Source: Gammaproteobacteria bacterium (lineage in GTDB: Bacteria > Pseudomonadota > Gammaproteobacteria > Pseudomonadales > Porticoccaceae). From it: a stretch of 64,000 nt of DNA. How positions within the stretch are numbered: the first letter of the stretch is position 1; the number at the start of each line of letters is the position of its first letter. Location: positions 62,001 through 126,000 of the forward strand of contig JAGPUW010000006.1 of the NCBI GenBank assembly GCA_018069465.1, read 5' to 3'. The translations under genes were made by a program, and so were the position numbers. The notes beneath the pieces were generated by a model that saw only the letters and a program-made list of their open reading frames with translations, ran no database searches and was not told where the DNA came from. This document shows positions 1 to 10,002 of the stretch, piece after piece.

Positions 1-1
1 T

Positions 2-1183
2 GGCGCACCCAAAGGGCGCGACCTACCCAACTTGCCGGGCCGCAAAGAGGGCGCTGATAACATCCATATCGGCATCGACTGGCTGGCCAGTGTTGCCTTT
101 GAGCACCGCTCCAGCGTCGGCAAAAAAGTCATCGTCCTCGGTGGTGGTAATACCGCGATGGATTGCTGTCGCACAGCGCGGCGCATCGGTGGTGCTGAGG
201 TCAAGGTTATCGTGCGCAGCCCCTTTGCCGATATGAAGGCCTCGCCCTGGGAAAAAGACGATGCCGTGGCGGAAGATATTCCCATTGTCGACAATCACAC
301 GCCTCTGGAATTTGTTATCGAAGAGGGCAAGCTGGTGGGCATGCGCTTCGATAAAGTACGCGCCGAATACGACCAGAAAAATCGTCGCAAGCTGGTATCA
401 ACCGGTGAAGAGCCGGCGTTTTACCCTTGTGACGAAGTGTTGGTAGCCATCGGCCAGGAGAATTCCTTCCCCTGGATTGAGAGCGAAACCGATATCGAAT
501 TTGATAACTGGGGCCTGCCTACGCTGAATAAAGAAACCTTCCAGTCGACCAACAGCCAAGTCTTCTTTGGTGGCGATTCCGCCTTCGGCCCCGAAAATAT
601 TATTACTGCCGTAGCCCAGGCCCATCAGGCGGCGATCTCCATCGACCTCTTTTGTCAGGGTGAAGATCTCGGTGTACGCCCCGCGCCCACCACTAATCTG
701 GTGAGCCAGAAAATGGGTATTCACGAGTGGAGCTATAGCAACGCCGTTGACAATGAACAGCGTTTTAAAGTGCCCCATGCCGATAAAGCAGCGGCTCTGG
801 GTGATCGCTTGCTCGAAGTGGAGCTGGGCTTTTCGACCGCGACCGGTTTTGAAGAGGCTCAACGCTGCCTCAACTGCGATGTGCAAACGGTGTTTTCCGA
901 GGCGCTGTGCATTGAGTGTGATGCCTGTACGGATATTTGTCCCACCGACTGCATTAACTTTATCGACAACGCGAAAGAAGCTGAGCTGCGCCCGCAGTTG
1001 CGTATGCCAGCGCAGAACCTTGAGCAGGATCTTTATGTTTCCAGCGACTTGCCGACCGGGCGGGTGATGGTCAAGGACGAAGATGTGTGTCTGCACTGTG
1101 GGCTTTGCGCCGAGCGCTGCCCGACCTCCGCCTGGGACATGCAGCAATTTCTCTACCAAGTAACTAAGGCATCCCAGCTATGA
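2..1183 (+). CDS. NAD(P)H/FAD oxidoreductase subunit with two 4Fe-4S clusters (KorC-like), 5' truncated
   Basis: The reading frame is open to the left edge, so the start codon lies outside the window. A TTG at 32 is an internal codon, not a convincing start. The visible 393 residues hold a GltD-like nucleotide-binding motif (VIVLGGGNTAMD), the C-terminal FAD-binding region (FFGGDSAFGPENIITAVAQA), and at the C-terminus two ferredoxin-type clusters, CIECDACTDICP and CLHCGLCAERCP. This is the architecture of glutamate-synthase-small-subunit-like flavoproteins that pass electrons between NAD(P) and an iron-sulfur enzyme. Its stop overlaps the next start (ATGA at 1180-1183), which suggests translational coupling with the oxidoreductase subunits downstream. 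NADP-linked 2-oxoglutarate oxidoreductase of Azoarcus (KorCAB) is the closest known arrangement that I can name. The family call is firm; the subunit role is inferred from the operon. Confidence 0.85.
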   Translation, partial: GAPKGRDLPNLPGRKEGADNIHIGIDWLASVAFEHRSSVGKKVIVLGGGNTAMDCCRTARRIGGAEVKVIVRSPFADMKASPWEKDDAVAEDIPIVDNHTPLEFVIEEGKLVGMRFDKVRAEYDQKNRRKLVSTGEEPAFYPCDEVLVAIGQENSFPWIESETDIEFDNWGLPTLNKETFQSTNSQVFFGGDSAFGPENIITAVAQAHQAAISIDLFCQGEDLGVRPAPTTNLVSQKMGIHEWSYSNAVDNEQRFKVPHADKAAALGDRLLEVELGFSTATGFEEAQRCLNCDVQTVFSEALCIECDACTDICPTDCINFIDNAKEAELRPQLRMPAQNLEQDLYVSSDLPTGRVMVKDEDVCLHCGLCAERCPTSAWDMQQFLYQVTKASQL

Positions 1184-3027
1184 AGAGCATAGAGGCAGTA
1201 AACGAATTTGTCATTCGCTTTGCCAACGTCAACGGCACCGGTTCGGCCAGTGCCAATGCGATGTTTGCCAAGTCGATTTTTCGCATGGGCATACCCGTTA
1301 GCCCGAAGAATATTTTCCCCTCCAATATTCAGGGGCTGCCCACCTGGTACGAGGTGCGGGTCAGCGAGAAAAACTATCTCGGCCGCCGTGGTGGTGTCGA
1401 TATCGCCGTGGCCATCAACCCGCAGAGCATGGCCCAGGATATTGGCGACCTCAATCCCGGTGGCTTTTTTATCTACGACAACACCAAGGCCCTCGATTTA
1501 CGCCTGCATCGCGATGATGTGAACCTGATTGGTTTGCCGCTGACCGATATTTGCCGCCGCGAATACAGCCAGGCGCGCCAGCGTCAGCTGTTTAAAAACG
1601 TCATTTATGTCGGTGCCCTCGCAGCCTTGCTGGACATTGATTTTGCAGTGCTGAAAGATCTGGTGGGCGCGCAGTTTAAGGGTAAAGACAAGCTGATTGC
1701 CTCCAATATTCACGCCCTTGAACTGGGTTACCAATACGCCCAGGAGAAATTTTCCTGCCCCTTGAGCATTCACCTTGAACGCCGCGATTTAATTGGCGAC
1801 CGGGTGATGCTCGAAGGCAACGACGCCCTGGCTCTCGGTGCTGTTTATGGCGGTGCGACCGTCGTGCCCTGGTACCCATTGACCCCGTCCACCTCGGTGA
1901 TTGAAGGCTTCGAAAAATATGCCAAGCGTCTGCGTATCGATCCGGGTAGTGGCGATCGGCGCTTCTGTGTCGCCCAGGCGGAGGATGAACTGGCGGCTAT
2001 TGGCATGGTGATTGGTGCCTCGTGGAATGGCGCGCGAGCGTTTACCGCGACCTCCGGCCCGGGCCTGTCGCTGATGGCTGAGTTTCTCGGTCTGGCTTAC
2101 TTCGCCGAAGTGCCCACTGTGCTCTTCGATATTCAGCGCGCCGGCCCCTCTACGGGTATGCCGACGCGCACCCAGCAGTCGGATATATTCGCGGCGGCTT
2201 ATGCCTCCCACGGTGACAGCAAGCATGTGCTGTTAATCCCGGCCGACCCCAAAGAATGCTTTGAAATGGCGGCGGATAGCTTTGATATCGCCGAGCGCCT
2301 ACAGACGCCTGTGATCTTAATGAGCGATCTCGACCTGGGCATGAACGATAGTTTATCTGCCCCACTGGAATGGGACGACACGCGCGAGTACGACAGGGGC
2401 AAGGTGCTGTCGGCAGAGGATCTCGAAAATATGACCGAGCGCTACGGGCGCTATCTCGACGTTGATGGCGATGGTATTTGCTACCGCACCTTGCCGGGCA
2501 CCCACCCCGAAAAGGGCGCCTTTTTCACCCGTGGTACCTCGCGCAATGAATACGCCGTGTACACCGAGTTTGGCGACGCCTATGTGAAAAACATGGAGCG
2601 CCTCAATGCCAAGATGGAAACCGCGAAGCGCTACGTGCCCGCACCGGTGCTTTACAAGGCGAAGAAAAAGACTCGTGACGGGGTGATTTTTTACGGCACC
2701 AGCACCGACGCCAGTTTGGAGGCTTTAGACCTGCTCGCCGACGAGGGCCTGCATCTCGATGCGCTGCGCCTGCGTGCCTTCCCTTTCAATAAGGACGTCA
2801 CCGACTTTATTGATAACCACGATAGAGTGTTTGTGATTGAGCAAAATCGCGACGCGCAAATGCGTAAGTTATTGATTATTGAGTGCGACCTCAATCCGAA
2901 AAAACTGCTGTCCTACATCCACTACGACGGTATGCCAATGACAGCCCTCGGCGTGTCCGGGCACATCGCCGAAATACTTGGTAAAAACAATGTAACCCCC
3001 CTGCGCAAGCGCAAGGCTGGAGCTTAA
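1180..3027 (+). CDS. korA: 2-oxoacid:acceptor oxidoreductase, fused gamma-alpha subunit (KorA-like)
   Basis: 615 residues. Residues about 12-190 are a gamma domain (GTGSASANAMFAKSIFRMG, then YLGRRGGVD). Residues about 205-600 are the alpha/pyrimidine-binding domain with the hallmarks YPLTPSTSVIEGF, AFTATSGPGLSLMAEF and QRAGPSTGMPTRTQQSD. The family oxidatively decarboxylates a 2-oxoacid to acyl-CoA with thiamine diphosphate and hands electrons to ferredoxin or, with a flavoprotein partner, to NADP. The start overlaps the upstream stop by 4 bases and the next gene starts 2 bases after this stop, so the three genes form one transcription unit. The substrate is not visible in the sequence: 2-oxoglutarate is the usual one for this layout, while indolepyruvate or branched-chain oxoacids are alternatives. 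Confidence 0.88.
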   Translation: MKSIEAVNEFVIRFANVNGTGSASANAMFAKSIFRMGIPVSPKNIFPSNIQGLPTWYEVRVSEKNYLGRRGGVDIAVAINPQSMAQDIGDLNPGGFFIYDNTKALDLRLHRDDVNLIGLPLTDICRREYSQARQRQLFKNVIYVGALAALLDIDFAVLKDLVGAQFKGKDKLIASNIHALELGYQYAQEKFSCPLSIHLERRDLIGDRVMLEGNDALALGAVYGGATVVPWYPLTPSTSVIEGFEKYAKRLRIDPGSGDRRFCVAQAEDELAAIGMVIGASWNGARAFTATSGPGLSLMAEFLGLAYFAEVPTVLFDIQRAGPSTGMPTRTQQSDIFAAAYASHGDSKHVLLIPADPKECFEMAADSFDIAERLQTPVILMSDLDLGMNDSLSAPLEWDDTREYDRGKVLSAEDLENMTERYGRYLDVDGDGICYRTLPGTHPEKGAFFTRGTSRNEYAVYTEFGDAYVKNMERLNAKMETAKRYVPAPVLYKAKKKTRDGVIFYGTSTDASLEALDLLADEGLHLDALRLRAFPFNKDVTDFIDNHDRVFVIEQNRDAQMRKLLIIECDLNPKKLLSYIHYDGMPMTALGVSGHIAEILGKNNVTPLRKRKAGA

Positions 3028-3029
3028 GT

Positions 3030-4079
3030 ATGAGTTATATTCGTCCCTCCTTTAGACACCCCAACGCAGAGGCCAATACTAAAGGCTTTACGCGGCAGGA
3101 TTACGAGGGTGCGCTATCGACCCTGTGTGCCGGTTGCGGTCACGACTCGGTCAGCAGCGCTATTATCCAATCCTGCTTTGAGTTGGGTGTCGAGCCCCAC
3201 CGGGTCGCTAAAATTTCCGGTATTGGCTGTTCTTCGAAAACGCCGACGTATTTTCTCGGTAAGTCCCACGGCTTCAATTCCGTGCACGGGCGCATGCCTT
3301 CCGTGGCGACCGGTGCCAGCATGGCCAATCGCGACCTGCTGTATGTCGGTGTTTCCGGTGATGGCGACAGTGCTTCGATTGGCCTCGGCCAGTTTGGCCA
3401 CATTGCCCGTCGCAACCTCAATATGAGCTACATCGTTGAGAACAACGGCTGCTACGGTTTGACCAAGGGCCAGGATTCGGCGACCACTGACATTGGCTCG
3501 AAGAGTAAAAAGGGTGAACCCAATCCCTATGAACCCATCGATCTTTGCGCTCTGGCTCTGCAACTGGGTGCGACCTTTGTCGCCCGCAGTTTTTCCGGCG
3601 ACAAAGAGCAGCTAGTGCCCTTAATCAAAGCCGCCATGTCCCACAATGGTTTTGCTTTTATCGATGTGATCTCGCCCTGCGTAACGTTTAACAACACGGC
3701 GGCGTCGAGCAAGGGTTATGAGTTTGCGCGCGATCATATGGAAGCCACCGGCAAGATCGACTTCGTGCCAGTGCGCTCAGAGATTACCGCCAATTACCCC
3801 GCCGGTTTTAGCCAGGAAATCACCCTGCACGACGGTTCGGTTATCCACCTCTATAAAGATGGCAAGCTCGATTGCACCGATCGCCGTAGCGCCCTGAATG
3901 CTATTTCGGAATACAGCGAGAAGGGTCAAGTGCTAACGGGACTGCTCTATGTCGATCCCGATAGCCGCGATTTCCACAATATTCAACAGACCGTGCGCCA
4001 GCCCTTGAACAGTCTTGCTGAGATAGAACTGTGCCCGGGCTCTCGCGCCCTTGCCGCCATTAACGCCAGTTTAAGGTAG
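3030..4079 (+). CDS. korB: 2-oxoacid:acceptor oxidoreductase, thiamine-diphosphate beta subunit (KorB-like)
   Basis: 349 residues, the usual beta-subunit length. LCAGCGHDSVSSAI near residue 30 and GIGCSSKTP supply cysteines of the kind that hold the 4Fe-4S cluster of the TPP subunit. GDGDSASIGLGQFGHIARRN followed by VENNGCYGLTKGQ is the TPP/Mg binding motif (GDGD...NN..Y). It binds the cofactor and forms the active site with the alpha subunit encoded just upstream. Last gene of the apparent operon; the following gene starts 50 bases later and may be read from the same transcript. Family assignment is secure. The symbol is borrowed from the 2-oxoglutarate enzymes and is less certain. Confidence 0.9.
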   Translation: MSYIRPSFRHPNAEANTKGFTRQDYEGALSTLCAGCGHDSVSSAIIQSCFELGVEPHRVAKISGIGCSSKTPTYFLGKSHGFNSVHGRMPSVATGASMANRDLLYVGVSGDGDSASIGLGQFGHIARRNLNMSYIVENNGCYGLTKGQDSATTDIGSKSKKGEPNPYEPIDLCALALQLGATFVARSFSGDKEQLVPLIKAAMSHNGFAFIDVISPCVTFNNTAASSKGYEFARDHMEATGKIDFVPVRSEITANYPAGFSQEITLHDGSVIHLYKDGKLDCTDRRSALNAISEYSEKGQVLTGLLYVDPDSRDFHNIQQTVRQPLNSLAEIELCPGSRALAAINASLR

Positions 4080-4129
4080 CGCCGCCCTCGCCATTTCGCG
4101 CTAGCAACTGACGTCAGTAACTTGCGCCA

Positions 4130-7100
4130 GTGACAAGGCTCGTGTCGAAATGGCAGTTCTGGGTTGACCGGGGTGGTACGTTTACCGACCTGGTCGCCAG
4201 AACGCCCGCTGGCGAGCTACGCAGTTTAAAGCTCCTTTCTGAAAACCCCGAGCGCTACGCTGACGCGGTGCTTGAGGGCGTTCGCATCTTGTTGGCGGCC
4301 CCCAGTGTCGCCGCTATCCCCACGGCGCAAATAGCGAGTATCCGCATTGGCACCACGGTGGCGACTAATGCTCTGCTTGAGCGCAAGGGCGTGCCAACGC
4401 TATTGCTGACCACTCGCGGCTTTGCCGATGCCCTCGAAATTGGCTATCAAAACCGCCCCGATTTGTTTGCCCTCAACATTCAATTGCCCAGGCCTCTCTA
4501 TCGAGAAGTGCTCGAAATCGACGAGCGTCTGGGGGCCGATGGCCGTGTTGTCCGGCCACTGAGTGCAGAACATTATTTGCCCCAATTAAAGGCCGCCTAT
4601 GGGCGCGGTTTGCGCGCGGTGGCGGTGGTTTTTATGCACGGCTATAAAAACCCGCTGCACGAACTGGCCATCGGCAAAATTGCCGAGCAGGCCGGTTTTG
4701 AGCAAATATCTTTGAGCCACGAAGTCAGTCCGCTGGTGAAGTTTGTGGGCCGGGGCGACACCACGGTTGTCGATGCTTATATTTCTCCGGTACTGGCGAA
4801 ATACGTGCAGCGCTTGTCGGCGGCGCTACCGGATGTGCCTTTATTGTTTATGCAATCCAGTGGTGGCCTCACCGATGCCGCCAATTTTCAGGGCCGCAAC
4901 AGCTTGCTCTCAGGTCCCGCTGGCGGCGTGGTGGGCGCTGTTAAAACCGCCGCTGAAGTGGGCTGCAGTAAAGTGCTGGGCTTTGATATGGGCGGCACCT
5001 CCACCGATGTCTGGCATTACAAAGGCGAGTACCAGCGGGTTTACGAAACTCAGCTTGCCGGCGTGCGGTTGCGGGTGCCGATGATGGATATCCACACGGT
5101 CGCCGCTGGTGGTGGTTCGATCTGCCATTTTGATGGCTCCCGATTTCGCGTGGGGCCGGCGTCTGCCGGTGCCGATCCCGGCCCCGCCTGTTATCGGCGC
5201 GGCGGGCCGCTGACCATTACCGATTGTAATCTGGTGCTGGGTCGGCTGGTGGTGGCGCACTTCCCGGCGCTGTTTGGCCCGGCGGGTAATGAGCCTTTAA
5301 ACCCGCAGGCCGCCCGCGAGAAACTCGCTGAACAGGCGCAGAAAATTGCCGCCCACAGTGGCGAACAGCTGTCGCTGGAAGAGGTGGCGGCGGGCTTTGT
5401 CGAAATCGCGGTGCAGAGCATGGCCGGTGCCATCAAAACTATTTCGACCCAACGCGGTTACGACGTCAGCCAATATGCCCTGGCCTGTTTTGGTGGCGCG
5501 GGTGGCCAGCATGCCTGTGCCGTGGCCACCGTGCTGGGTGTCGACAGGGTGCTCATTCACCCGCTGGCGGGTGTCTTGTCGGCACTGGGCATGGGTCTGG
5601 CTTCAGTTACCGCCCTGGCCGATCGCACGCTGATTTGGCCAATGCAGTCTCTGGTTGAGGATGAACTGAGTGAGCAGTTTGAGACCTTAAAGGCTGAGGC
5701 CCTTGGGCGTCTGCCGCAGGCAAAGTCAGGGCGCTTATGTTTTATCGAAAAAGTGCATATTCGCTACGCGGGGGCCGATACGCTATTAGCGGTGGAGCGG
5801 GGCGATGGCGCGGCAATGCAGGCGGCCTTTGAGCGCGTCCACCGTGAGCGATTCTCTTTTTTGCAGAGTGGTAAAGCCTTACTGATTGACAGTATTTCTG
5901 TGGAGGCGGTGCTTGAGCAAGAGGGGCAAAGTCTCAAGCTGGCTGGGGAGCTTCTGCCCGACAAGCTCGATAATACTGCACCGCTTTACAGTGGCGGTGA
6001 ATATCTGGCATCACCGATTTTGCAGCGACAAAACCTGCAGCCGGGGGCCAGCTTGCTCGGCCCGCTAATACTGGTTGACAGCAATTCGACCACACTTGTC
6101 GATCCGGGCTGGCAGCTTGAGGTCCTGGCCGATGGCATGTTAGCGCTGAGTAAAGCTCAGCAGGGTAATGTTCAAGGGGTCAAAACGCAGCGGATCAATA
6201 CGCAGCGCAGCACTGAGCGTAACCCGGTGCAGCTAGAAATCTTTAATTATCAGTTTATGGCCATTGCCGAGCAAATGGGCGCGGTGCTGGCCAATACCGC
6301 CCACTCGGTGAATATCAAAGAGCGCTTCGATTTCTCCTGCGCCCTGTTCGATGCCAGCGCCAATTTAATCGCCAATGCGCCCCACGTGCCCGTGCATTTA
6401 GGTTCAATGGGCGAAACCGTGGCTCGATTAATAGACGCTCGGGCAGGCAATATTCACCCCGGCGATGTTTATCTGGTCAACTCGCCCTATGCCGGCGGTA
6501 CCCATTTACCCGATTTAACCGTGGTTAGCCCGGTGTTTAGTCGAGTGTCGAATTCAGTGAATTGTGCCCTGCGTCACGAACCAGACTTCTATGTGGCAAC
6601 TCGTGCCCATCACGCTGATATTGGCGGTATTACGCCGGGTTCAATGCCCGCCGAAAGCCGGCATATCGATGAGGAGGGGGTGCTGATAGAAAACTTTCTG
6701 TTGGTGCAAAAGGGCCAGTTTAGAGAGTCGGCGATACGTGAGCTCTTGGCCAGCGGAGACTACCCGGCGCGCAATATTGAACAGAACATTGCCGACTTGC
6801 AGGCCCAGGTGGCCGCCAACGCTTATGGCCTGGCCGAGCTGCAAAAACTGGTGGCTGACTACGGCATTGATGTCGTTTGCGCCTATATGCAGCATATTCA
6901 GGACAATGCCGAAGAGGCGGTGCGCCGGGTAATAACGGTATTACACGACGGTCATTTTGACTACGCCATGGATAATGGCGCGCGGGTCAAAGTGGCCGTG
7001 CGCATTGATCGCCAGCGTCAGCGCATGTGCATCGACTTCACCGGCACCAGTGGTCAATTGCCCGGTAATTTCAATGCCCCCGCTGCGGTGTGTCGGGCGG

Positions 7101-7774
7101 CCGTGCTGTATGTGATCCGCACGTTGGTGGCCGAGCCAATTCCCCTCAATGCCGGTTGCCTGCGCCCGGTGGATATTATTATTCCCCCGGCGTGCATGCT
7201 CAATCCCTCTTATCCAGCCGCCGTAGTAGCGGGTAACGTGGAAACATCTCAATACATAGCCGATGCACTTTACGGTGCCTTGGGCGTGCTGGCGGGCTCT
7301 CAGGGCACCATGAATAACCTCACCTTTGGCAACGAAAGTTACCAGTACTACGAAACCATTTGCGGGGGTGGCGGCGCTGGCGATGGCTTTGCGGGTGCAA
7401 GTGCTGTGCAGGTGCATATGACCAACTCGCGCTTGACCGATGGGGAGATACTAGAGCTGCGCTTTCCCGTGCGCTTGGAGGAGTTCTCTATTCGCCGTGG
7501 CAGCGGTGGTGTGGGTCAATACCCCGGTGGCGACGGTGTAAAACGCCGGCTGCGTTTTCTCGAACCCATGAGTGTGAGTATCTTAAGCGGCCATCGCACC
7601 GTGCCAGCCTTCGGTTTGGCATGGGGTGGCGAGGGGCTGGTGGGGGTCAATAGTGTTGCAAAAAAAGACACCCTGGCGGCGCCGCTGGCAGCCACCGTCA
7701 GTCTCAGTGTTGACGCTGGGGATACCTTGACCCTGTGTACTCCGGGTGGTGGTGGCTTTGGCTCGGCTCAATAA
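4130..7774 (+). CDS. oplaH: 5-oxoprolinase-type hydantoinase, fused A and B domains
   Basis: 1214 residues, the length of single-chain ATP-dependent 5-oxoprolinases. Residues about 9-500 are HyuA-like: [13 protein letters not shown] at the N-terminus and [15 protein letters not shown] near residue 285 are the actin-like ATP-binding motifs. Residues about 698-1210 are HyuB-like ([42 protein letters not shown]). The family cleaves 5-oxo-L-proline to glutamate using ATP, or related hydantoins. The start used is GTG; a second GTG 12 bases downstream is equally possible. No strong ribosome site is visible. Its product glutamate is one transamination from 2-oxoglutarate, which fits the neighbouring oxidoreductase, but the metabolic link is inference and substrate specificity cannot be read from sequence. 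Confidence 0.88.
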   Translation: MTRLVSKWQFWVDRGGTFTDLVARTPAGELRSLKLLSENPERYADAVLEGVRILLAAPSVAAIPTAQIASIRIGTTVATNALLERKGVPTLLLTTRGFADALEIGYQNRPDLFALNIQLPRPLYREVLEIDERLGADGRVVRPLSAEHYLPQLKAAYGRGLRAVAVVFMHGYKNPLHELAIGKIAEQAGFEQISLSHEVSPLVKFVGRGDTTVVDAYISPVLAKYVQRLSAALPDVPLLFMQSSGGLTDAANFQGRNSLLSGPAGGVVGAVKTAAEVGCSKVLGFDMGGTSTDVWHYKGEYQRVYETQLAGVRLRVPMMDIHTVAAGGGSICHFDGSRFRVGPASAGADPGPACYRRGGPLTITDCNLVLGRLVVAHFPALFGPAGNEPLNPQAAREKLAEQAQKIAAHSGEQLSLEEVAAGFVEIAVQSMAGAIKTISTQRGYDVSQYALACFGGAGGQHACAVATVLGVDRVLIHPLAGVLSALGMGLASVTALADRTLIWPMQSLVEDELSEQFETLKAEALGRLPQAKSGRLCFIEKVHIRYAGADTLLAVERGDGAAMQAAFERVHRERFSFLQSGKALLIDSISVEAVLEQEGQSLKLAGELLPDKLDNTAPLYSGGEYLASPILQRQNLQPGASLLGPLILVDSNSTTLVDPGWQLEVLADGMLALSKAQQGNVQGVKTQRINTQRSTERNPVQLEIFNYQFMAIAEQMGAVLANTAHSVNIKERFDFSCALFDASANLIANAPHVPVHLGSMGETVARLIDARAGNIHPGDVYLVNSPYAGGTHLPDLTVVSPVFSRVSNSVNCALRHEPDFYVATRAHHADIGGITPGSMPAESRHIDEEGVLIENFLLVQKGQFRESAIRELLASGDYPARNIEQNIADLQAQVAANAYGLAELQKLVADYGIDVVCAYMQHIQDNAEEAVRRVITVLHDGHFDYAMDNGARVKVAVRIDRQRQRMCIDFTGTSGQLPGNFNAPAAVCRAAVLYVIRTLVAEPIPLNAGCLRPVDIIIPPACMLNPSYPAAVVAGNVETSQYIADALYGALGVLAGSQGTMNNLTFGNESYQYYETICGGGGAGDGFAGASAVQVHMTNSRLTDGEILELRFPVRLEEFSIRRGSGGVGQYPGGDGVKRRLRFLEPMSVSILSGHRTVPAFGLAWGGEGLVGVNSVAKKDTLAAPLAATVSLSVDAGDTLTLCTPGGGGFGSAQ

Positions 7775-7826
7775 GAGGTTTGTTAAAAATAAGCGGCTTT
7801 TTGTCTGGCTGACTGTCGGTTTTTGG

Positions 7827-7857
7827 TGACAAATAATCTGCACGTTATTATTTGTCA
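7827..7857. promoter_or_regulatory. Perfect 11-bp inverted repeat, operator candidate
   Basis: TGACAAATAAT (7827-7837) and ATTATTTGTCA (7847-7857) are exact reverse complements around a 9-base centre containing TGCACGT. No T-run follows, so it does not look like a terminator. The centre matches, on the other strand, the centre of the dyad at 8032-8054. A regulator-binding role is inference. Confidence 0.5.
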
Positions 7858-8031
7858 TTGCTGTTTCTATCGAGGGTTTGTGTCAAGGCTTTCAATCAGG
7901 AGAAAGGGGCGCAAACAAGCGACTGAGTCCCGTTTGTCGATTTATGTAAATAAGATGACGTTTATTCGGGCAAATGGCTTGACACTCCAACCCTCACAGA
8001 TTACCTTTCGCGAACGTTAAATAAGAATAGA

Positions 8032-8054
8032 ATTTATTTACGTGCACAATAAAT
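8032..8054. promoter_or_regulatory. Inverted repeat with ACGTGCA centre, operator candidate
   Basis: ATTTATT (8032-8038) and AATAAAT (8048-8054) flank a 9-base centre TACGTGCAC. The spacing (9) and the core ACGTGCA are the same as in the dyad at 7827-7857 when that one is read on the minus strand. It ends 15 bases before the ribosome site of the DUF1302 gene, so a bound protein could block transcription. Confidence 0.4.
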
Positions 8055-8081
8055 ATAAGAACTACAAATGGGGGTGTCATC

Positions 8082-9917
8082 TTGAAGTATTCCAACTTCA
8101 GATCAGTAAACAAAGATAAGAAATTTTCAGCCATTGCTAAAACGACTACCGCAGCAGCGCTATTGCTGGCCGCTACTCAGGCCCAGGCTTTTCGCTTTGA
8201 GGCCGGCGAATGGGAAGGCTATTTCGATACGGTATTTTCAGCCAGTGCCGCGATGCGGGTGGAGCATCAAAAGAATTTTGGTACGGCGGATCCGACCGGT
8301 AACAATAATTTATTTCAGGATGCTGGTGACGTTTACGCGAGCCCGGTTTCATTACTGACAGACTTTGGTATGAGCAAAGACGGCTTTGGTTTCCTCACCC
8401 GTTTTTCCTATACCTATGACTACACTATTATGAACAAGGACTGTACTAACTGTGAGCGGCCCAACGTATGGCCCTATCCAGCAGGTGGTGCTGGTGCGCC
8501 CGACGGCTCGGTGCTTCACCAAGGTGCGCCGGCCCCTCAGACTATTGATGGCATAGCGGATGATGCGCAGAACCTTGCCGGCAATAAGTTTACTTTGTAC
8601 GACGCCTTTGTGTATGGCAACTGGGAAGTTTTTGGTGGTCACCCACTGAACGTGCGCGTTGGTAAGCAGGTGATTAATTGGGGTGAAAGTAATATCCAGG
8701 GTGGTGGCATCAGTCAGATGCAGAACCCTAAGGATTTATCCAAGGCGACCACGCCGGGTACGGACGTTAAAGAGACCTTAATGCCCCAGGAGTCGGTGTA
8801 CTTTAACTTCGGCTTTACTGACGATATTAGTCTGGAAGCGTACTACACCTGGAACTGGCGCAACTCAACCTTCATTGGGGTGGGCACTTATTTTAGCCCC
8901 TTTGACTTCCTGGGCTCTGGTTTTAACCCCGATCTCTTTGTCCGCGGTATTGAAAAATCGGGTGAGGACGAACCCGATGGCGGGCAGTACGGTATCAATA
9001 TGCACTTCATCATTCCCTCATGGAATTATGCTGATCTGGGTATTTACTACGTCCGCTCACAGGCCTTTAGCCCCTATATTGGTTTGAATGAAGACTATGT
9101 TGCCCATGCTGACCCTGCTCGCCCTGGCTCGGACACGCTAGCGGGTTATCAGTGGATTTACGGTGAGGATCAGGATACCTATGCGATTTCGTTAAATGGT
9201 GAGGCTTTTTGGGATGGTTCTTTTGCCATGGAGCTGAACTTGAAGACAGATTTCTACGATACACGTGAATGTAGAAACCTGTTTGGCATCAGCGGTGTTG
9301 GGGTTCCTGACCTCGGCGGTCTTCCCGTGGCTAATATCTTTGGCTTCCCTGCTCAGCCTGTGGATGATCAAGGCACTATCGCTGCTTGTGACGTCGGCAA
9401 CTCAGACGTCTATACCTTCCTGGGCAACTACACCCGCTCTGTGGGTACGGACATCCTCGGCGCCGATAAGATCAGCACCATCTTTGATTTTTCCATGGTG
9501 TGGATTGACGGAATGTCCTTTGGTGACCCAACAGATCGCGTGAATGAAACCCCAACATCGCCCACCGGTCAGAGCACTACCGTTGAAGATCGCGGACGTT
9601 TTGATGGTGTTGATGCGCTGGATCGTCCATTGACCGACTTTTCCTGGGGCTACACCGCGGTTCTCGCGCTGGAGTACAACGACGTTTTTGCCAACGTTAA
9701 TGTTAGCCCAACGTTAATCTTTGTTCACAATGTCGAGGGCTACACACCCTTCCAGGCGGGCGCGATGGTGGAAAACCAGCGTACCTTGATTGCTAAAGTT
9801 GGCTTTAGCTATCTGTCGAGCACAACACTTGACTTGCAATATGTCTCCTGGCTTGGCAAGGCGGGTACCAGCGATGGTCGAGATAACGTCTCTATAGTCT
9901 TTAAACGCAGCTTCTAA
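8082..9917 (+). CDS. DUF1302 family outer-membrane protein
   Basis: 611 residues. A signal peptide ends near residue 36 (ALLLAATQAQA|FRFEAG), and the mature protein is rich in alternating aromatic and polar residues and ends in phenylalanine (IVFKRSF), as outer-membrane beta-barrels do. The fold is recognisable as DUF1302 (WEGYFDTVFSASAAMRVEHQ near the N-terminus, LNVRVGKQVINWGES in the middle). The start is TTG at 8082, supported by GGGGGTG 5 bases upstream. The family has no settled biochemical role. It almost always travels with DUF1329, as here, and often with an MMPL transporter; it is frequent in bacteria that degrade steroids or other hydrophobic compounds. A porin or lipid/hydrophobic-substrate channel is the usual guess. 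Confidence 0.88.
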   Translation: MKYSNFRSVNKDKKFSAIAKTTTAAALLLAATQAQAFRFEAGEWEGYFDTVFSASAAMRVEHQKNFGTADPTGNNNLFQDAGDVYASPVSLLTDFGMSKDGFGFLTRFSYTYDYTIMNKDCTNCERPNVWPYPAGGAGAPDGSVLHQGAPAPQTIDGIADDAQNLAGNKFTLYDAFVYGNWEVFGGHPLNVRVGKQVINWGESNIQGGGISQMQNPKDLSKATTPGTDVKETLMPQESVYFNFGFTDDISLEAYYTWNWRNSTFIGVGTYFSPFDFLGSGFNPDLFVRGIEKSGEDEPDGGQYGINMHFIIPSWNYADLGIYYVRSQAFSPYIGLNEDYVAHADPARPGSDTLAGYQWIYGEDQDTYAISLNGEAFWDGSFAMELNLKTDFYDTRECRNLFGISGVGVPDLGGLPVANIFGFPAQPVDDQGTIAACDVGNSDVYTFLGNYTRSVGTDILGADKISTIFDFSMVWIDGMSFGDPTDRVNETPTSPTGQSTTVEDRGRFDGVDALDRPLTDFSWGYTAVLALEYNDVFANVNVSPTLIFVHNVEGYTPFQAGAMVENQRTLIAKVGFSYLSSTTLDLQYVSWLGKAGTSDGRDNVSIVFKRSF

Positions 9918-9921
9918 AAGT

Positions 9922-9957
9922 AAGGGCTGCAAGCGCATAGGAACGACTGCAGCCCTT
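9922..9957 (+). other. Intercistronic stem-loop between DUF1302 and DUF1329 genes
   Basis: AAGGGCTGCA (9922-9931) pairs perfectly with TGCAGCCCTT (9948-9957) over a 16-base loop. It is followed by CACTAAAAAA rather than a T-run, so it is a poor intrinsic terminator. It lies 4 bases after the DUF1302 stop and 45 before the next start. An mRNA-stabilising or partial-attenuation role, setting different levels for the two proteins, is inference. Confidence 0.45.
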
Positions 9958-10002
9958 CACTAAAAAATCTAATATAAAAATAAAGTATTGAGGTATAGGT
10001 TA

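Larger units (their letters stand above)
7775..8081. other. Intergenic region upstream of the DUF1302 gene
   Basis: 307 bases with no convincing gene; a 65-codon frame at 7823-8020 lacks a start context and any family resemblance. It holds two dyads listed separately (7827-7857 and 8032-8054), a TTGACA at 7979-7984 with only a poor -10 match (TACCTT at 8002-8007), and a GGGGGTG ribosome site at 8070-8076. It presumably carries the promoter of the 8.1-11.4 kb gene pair. Confidence 0.6.

Noticed and set aside
7823-8020. 65-codon frame upstream of the DUF1302 gene
   Set aside because: It covers the 7827-7857 dyad and the promoter region and has no homology or start context.
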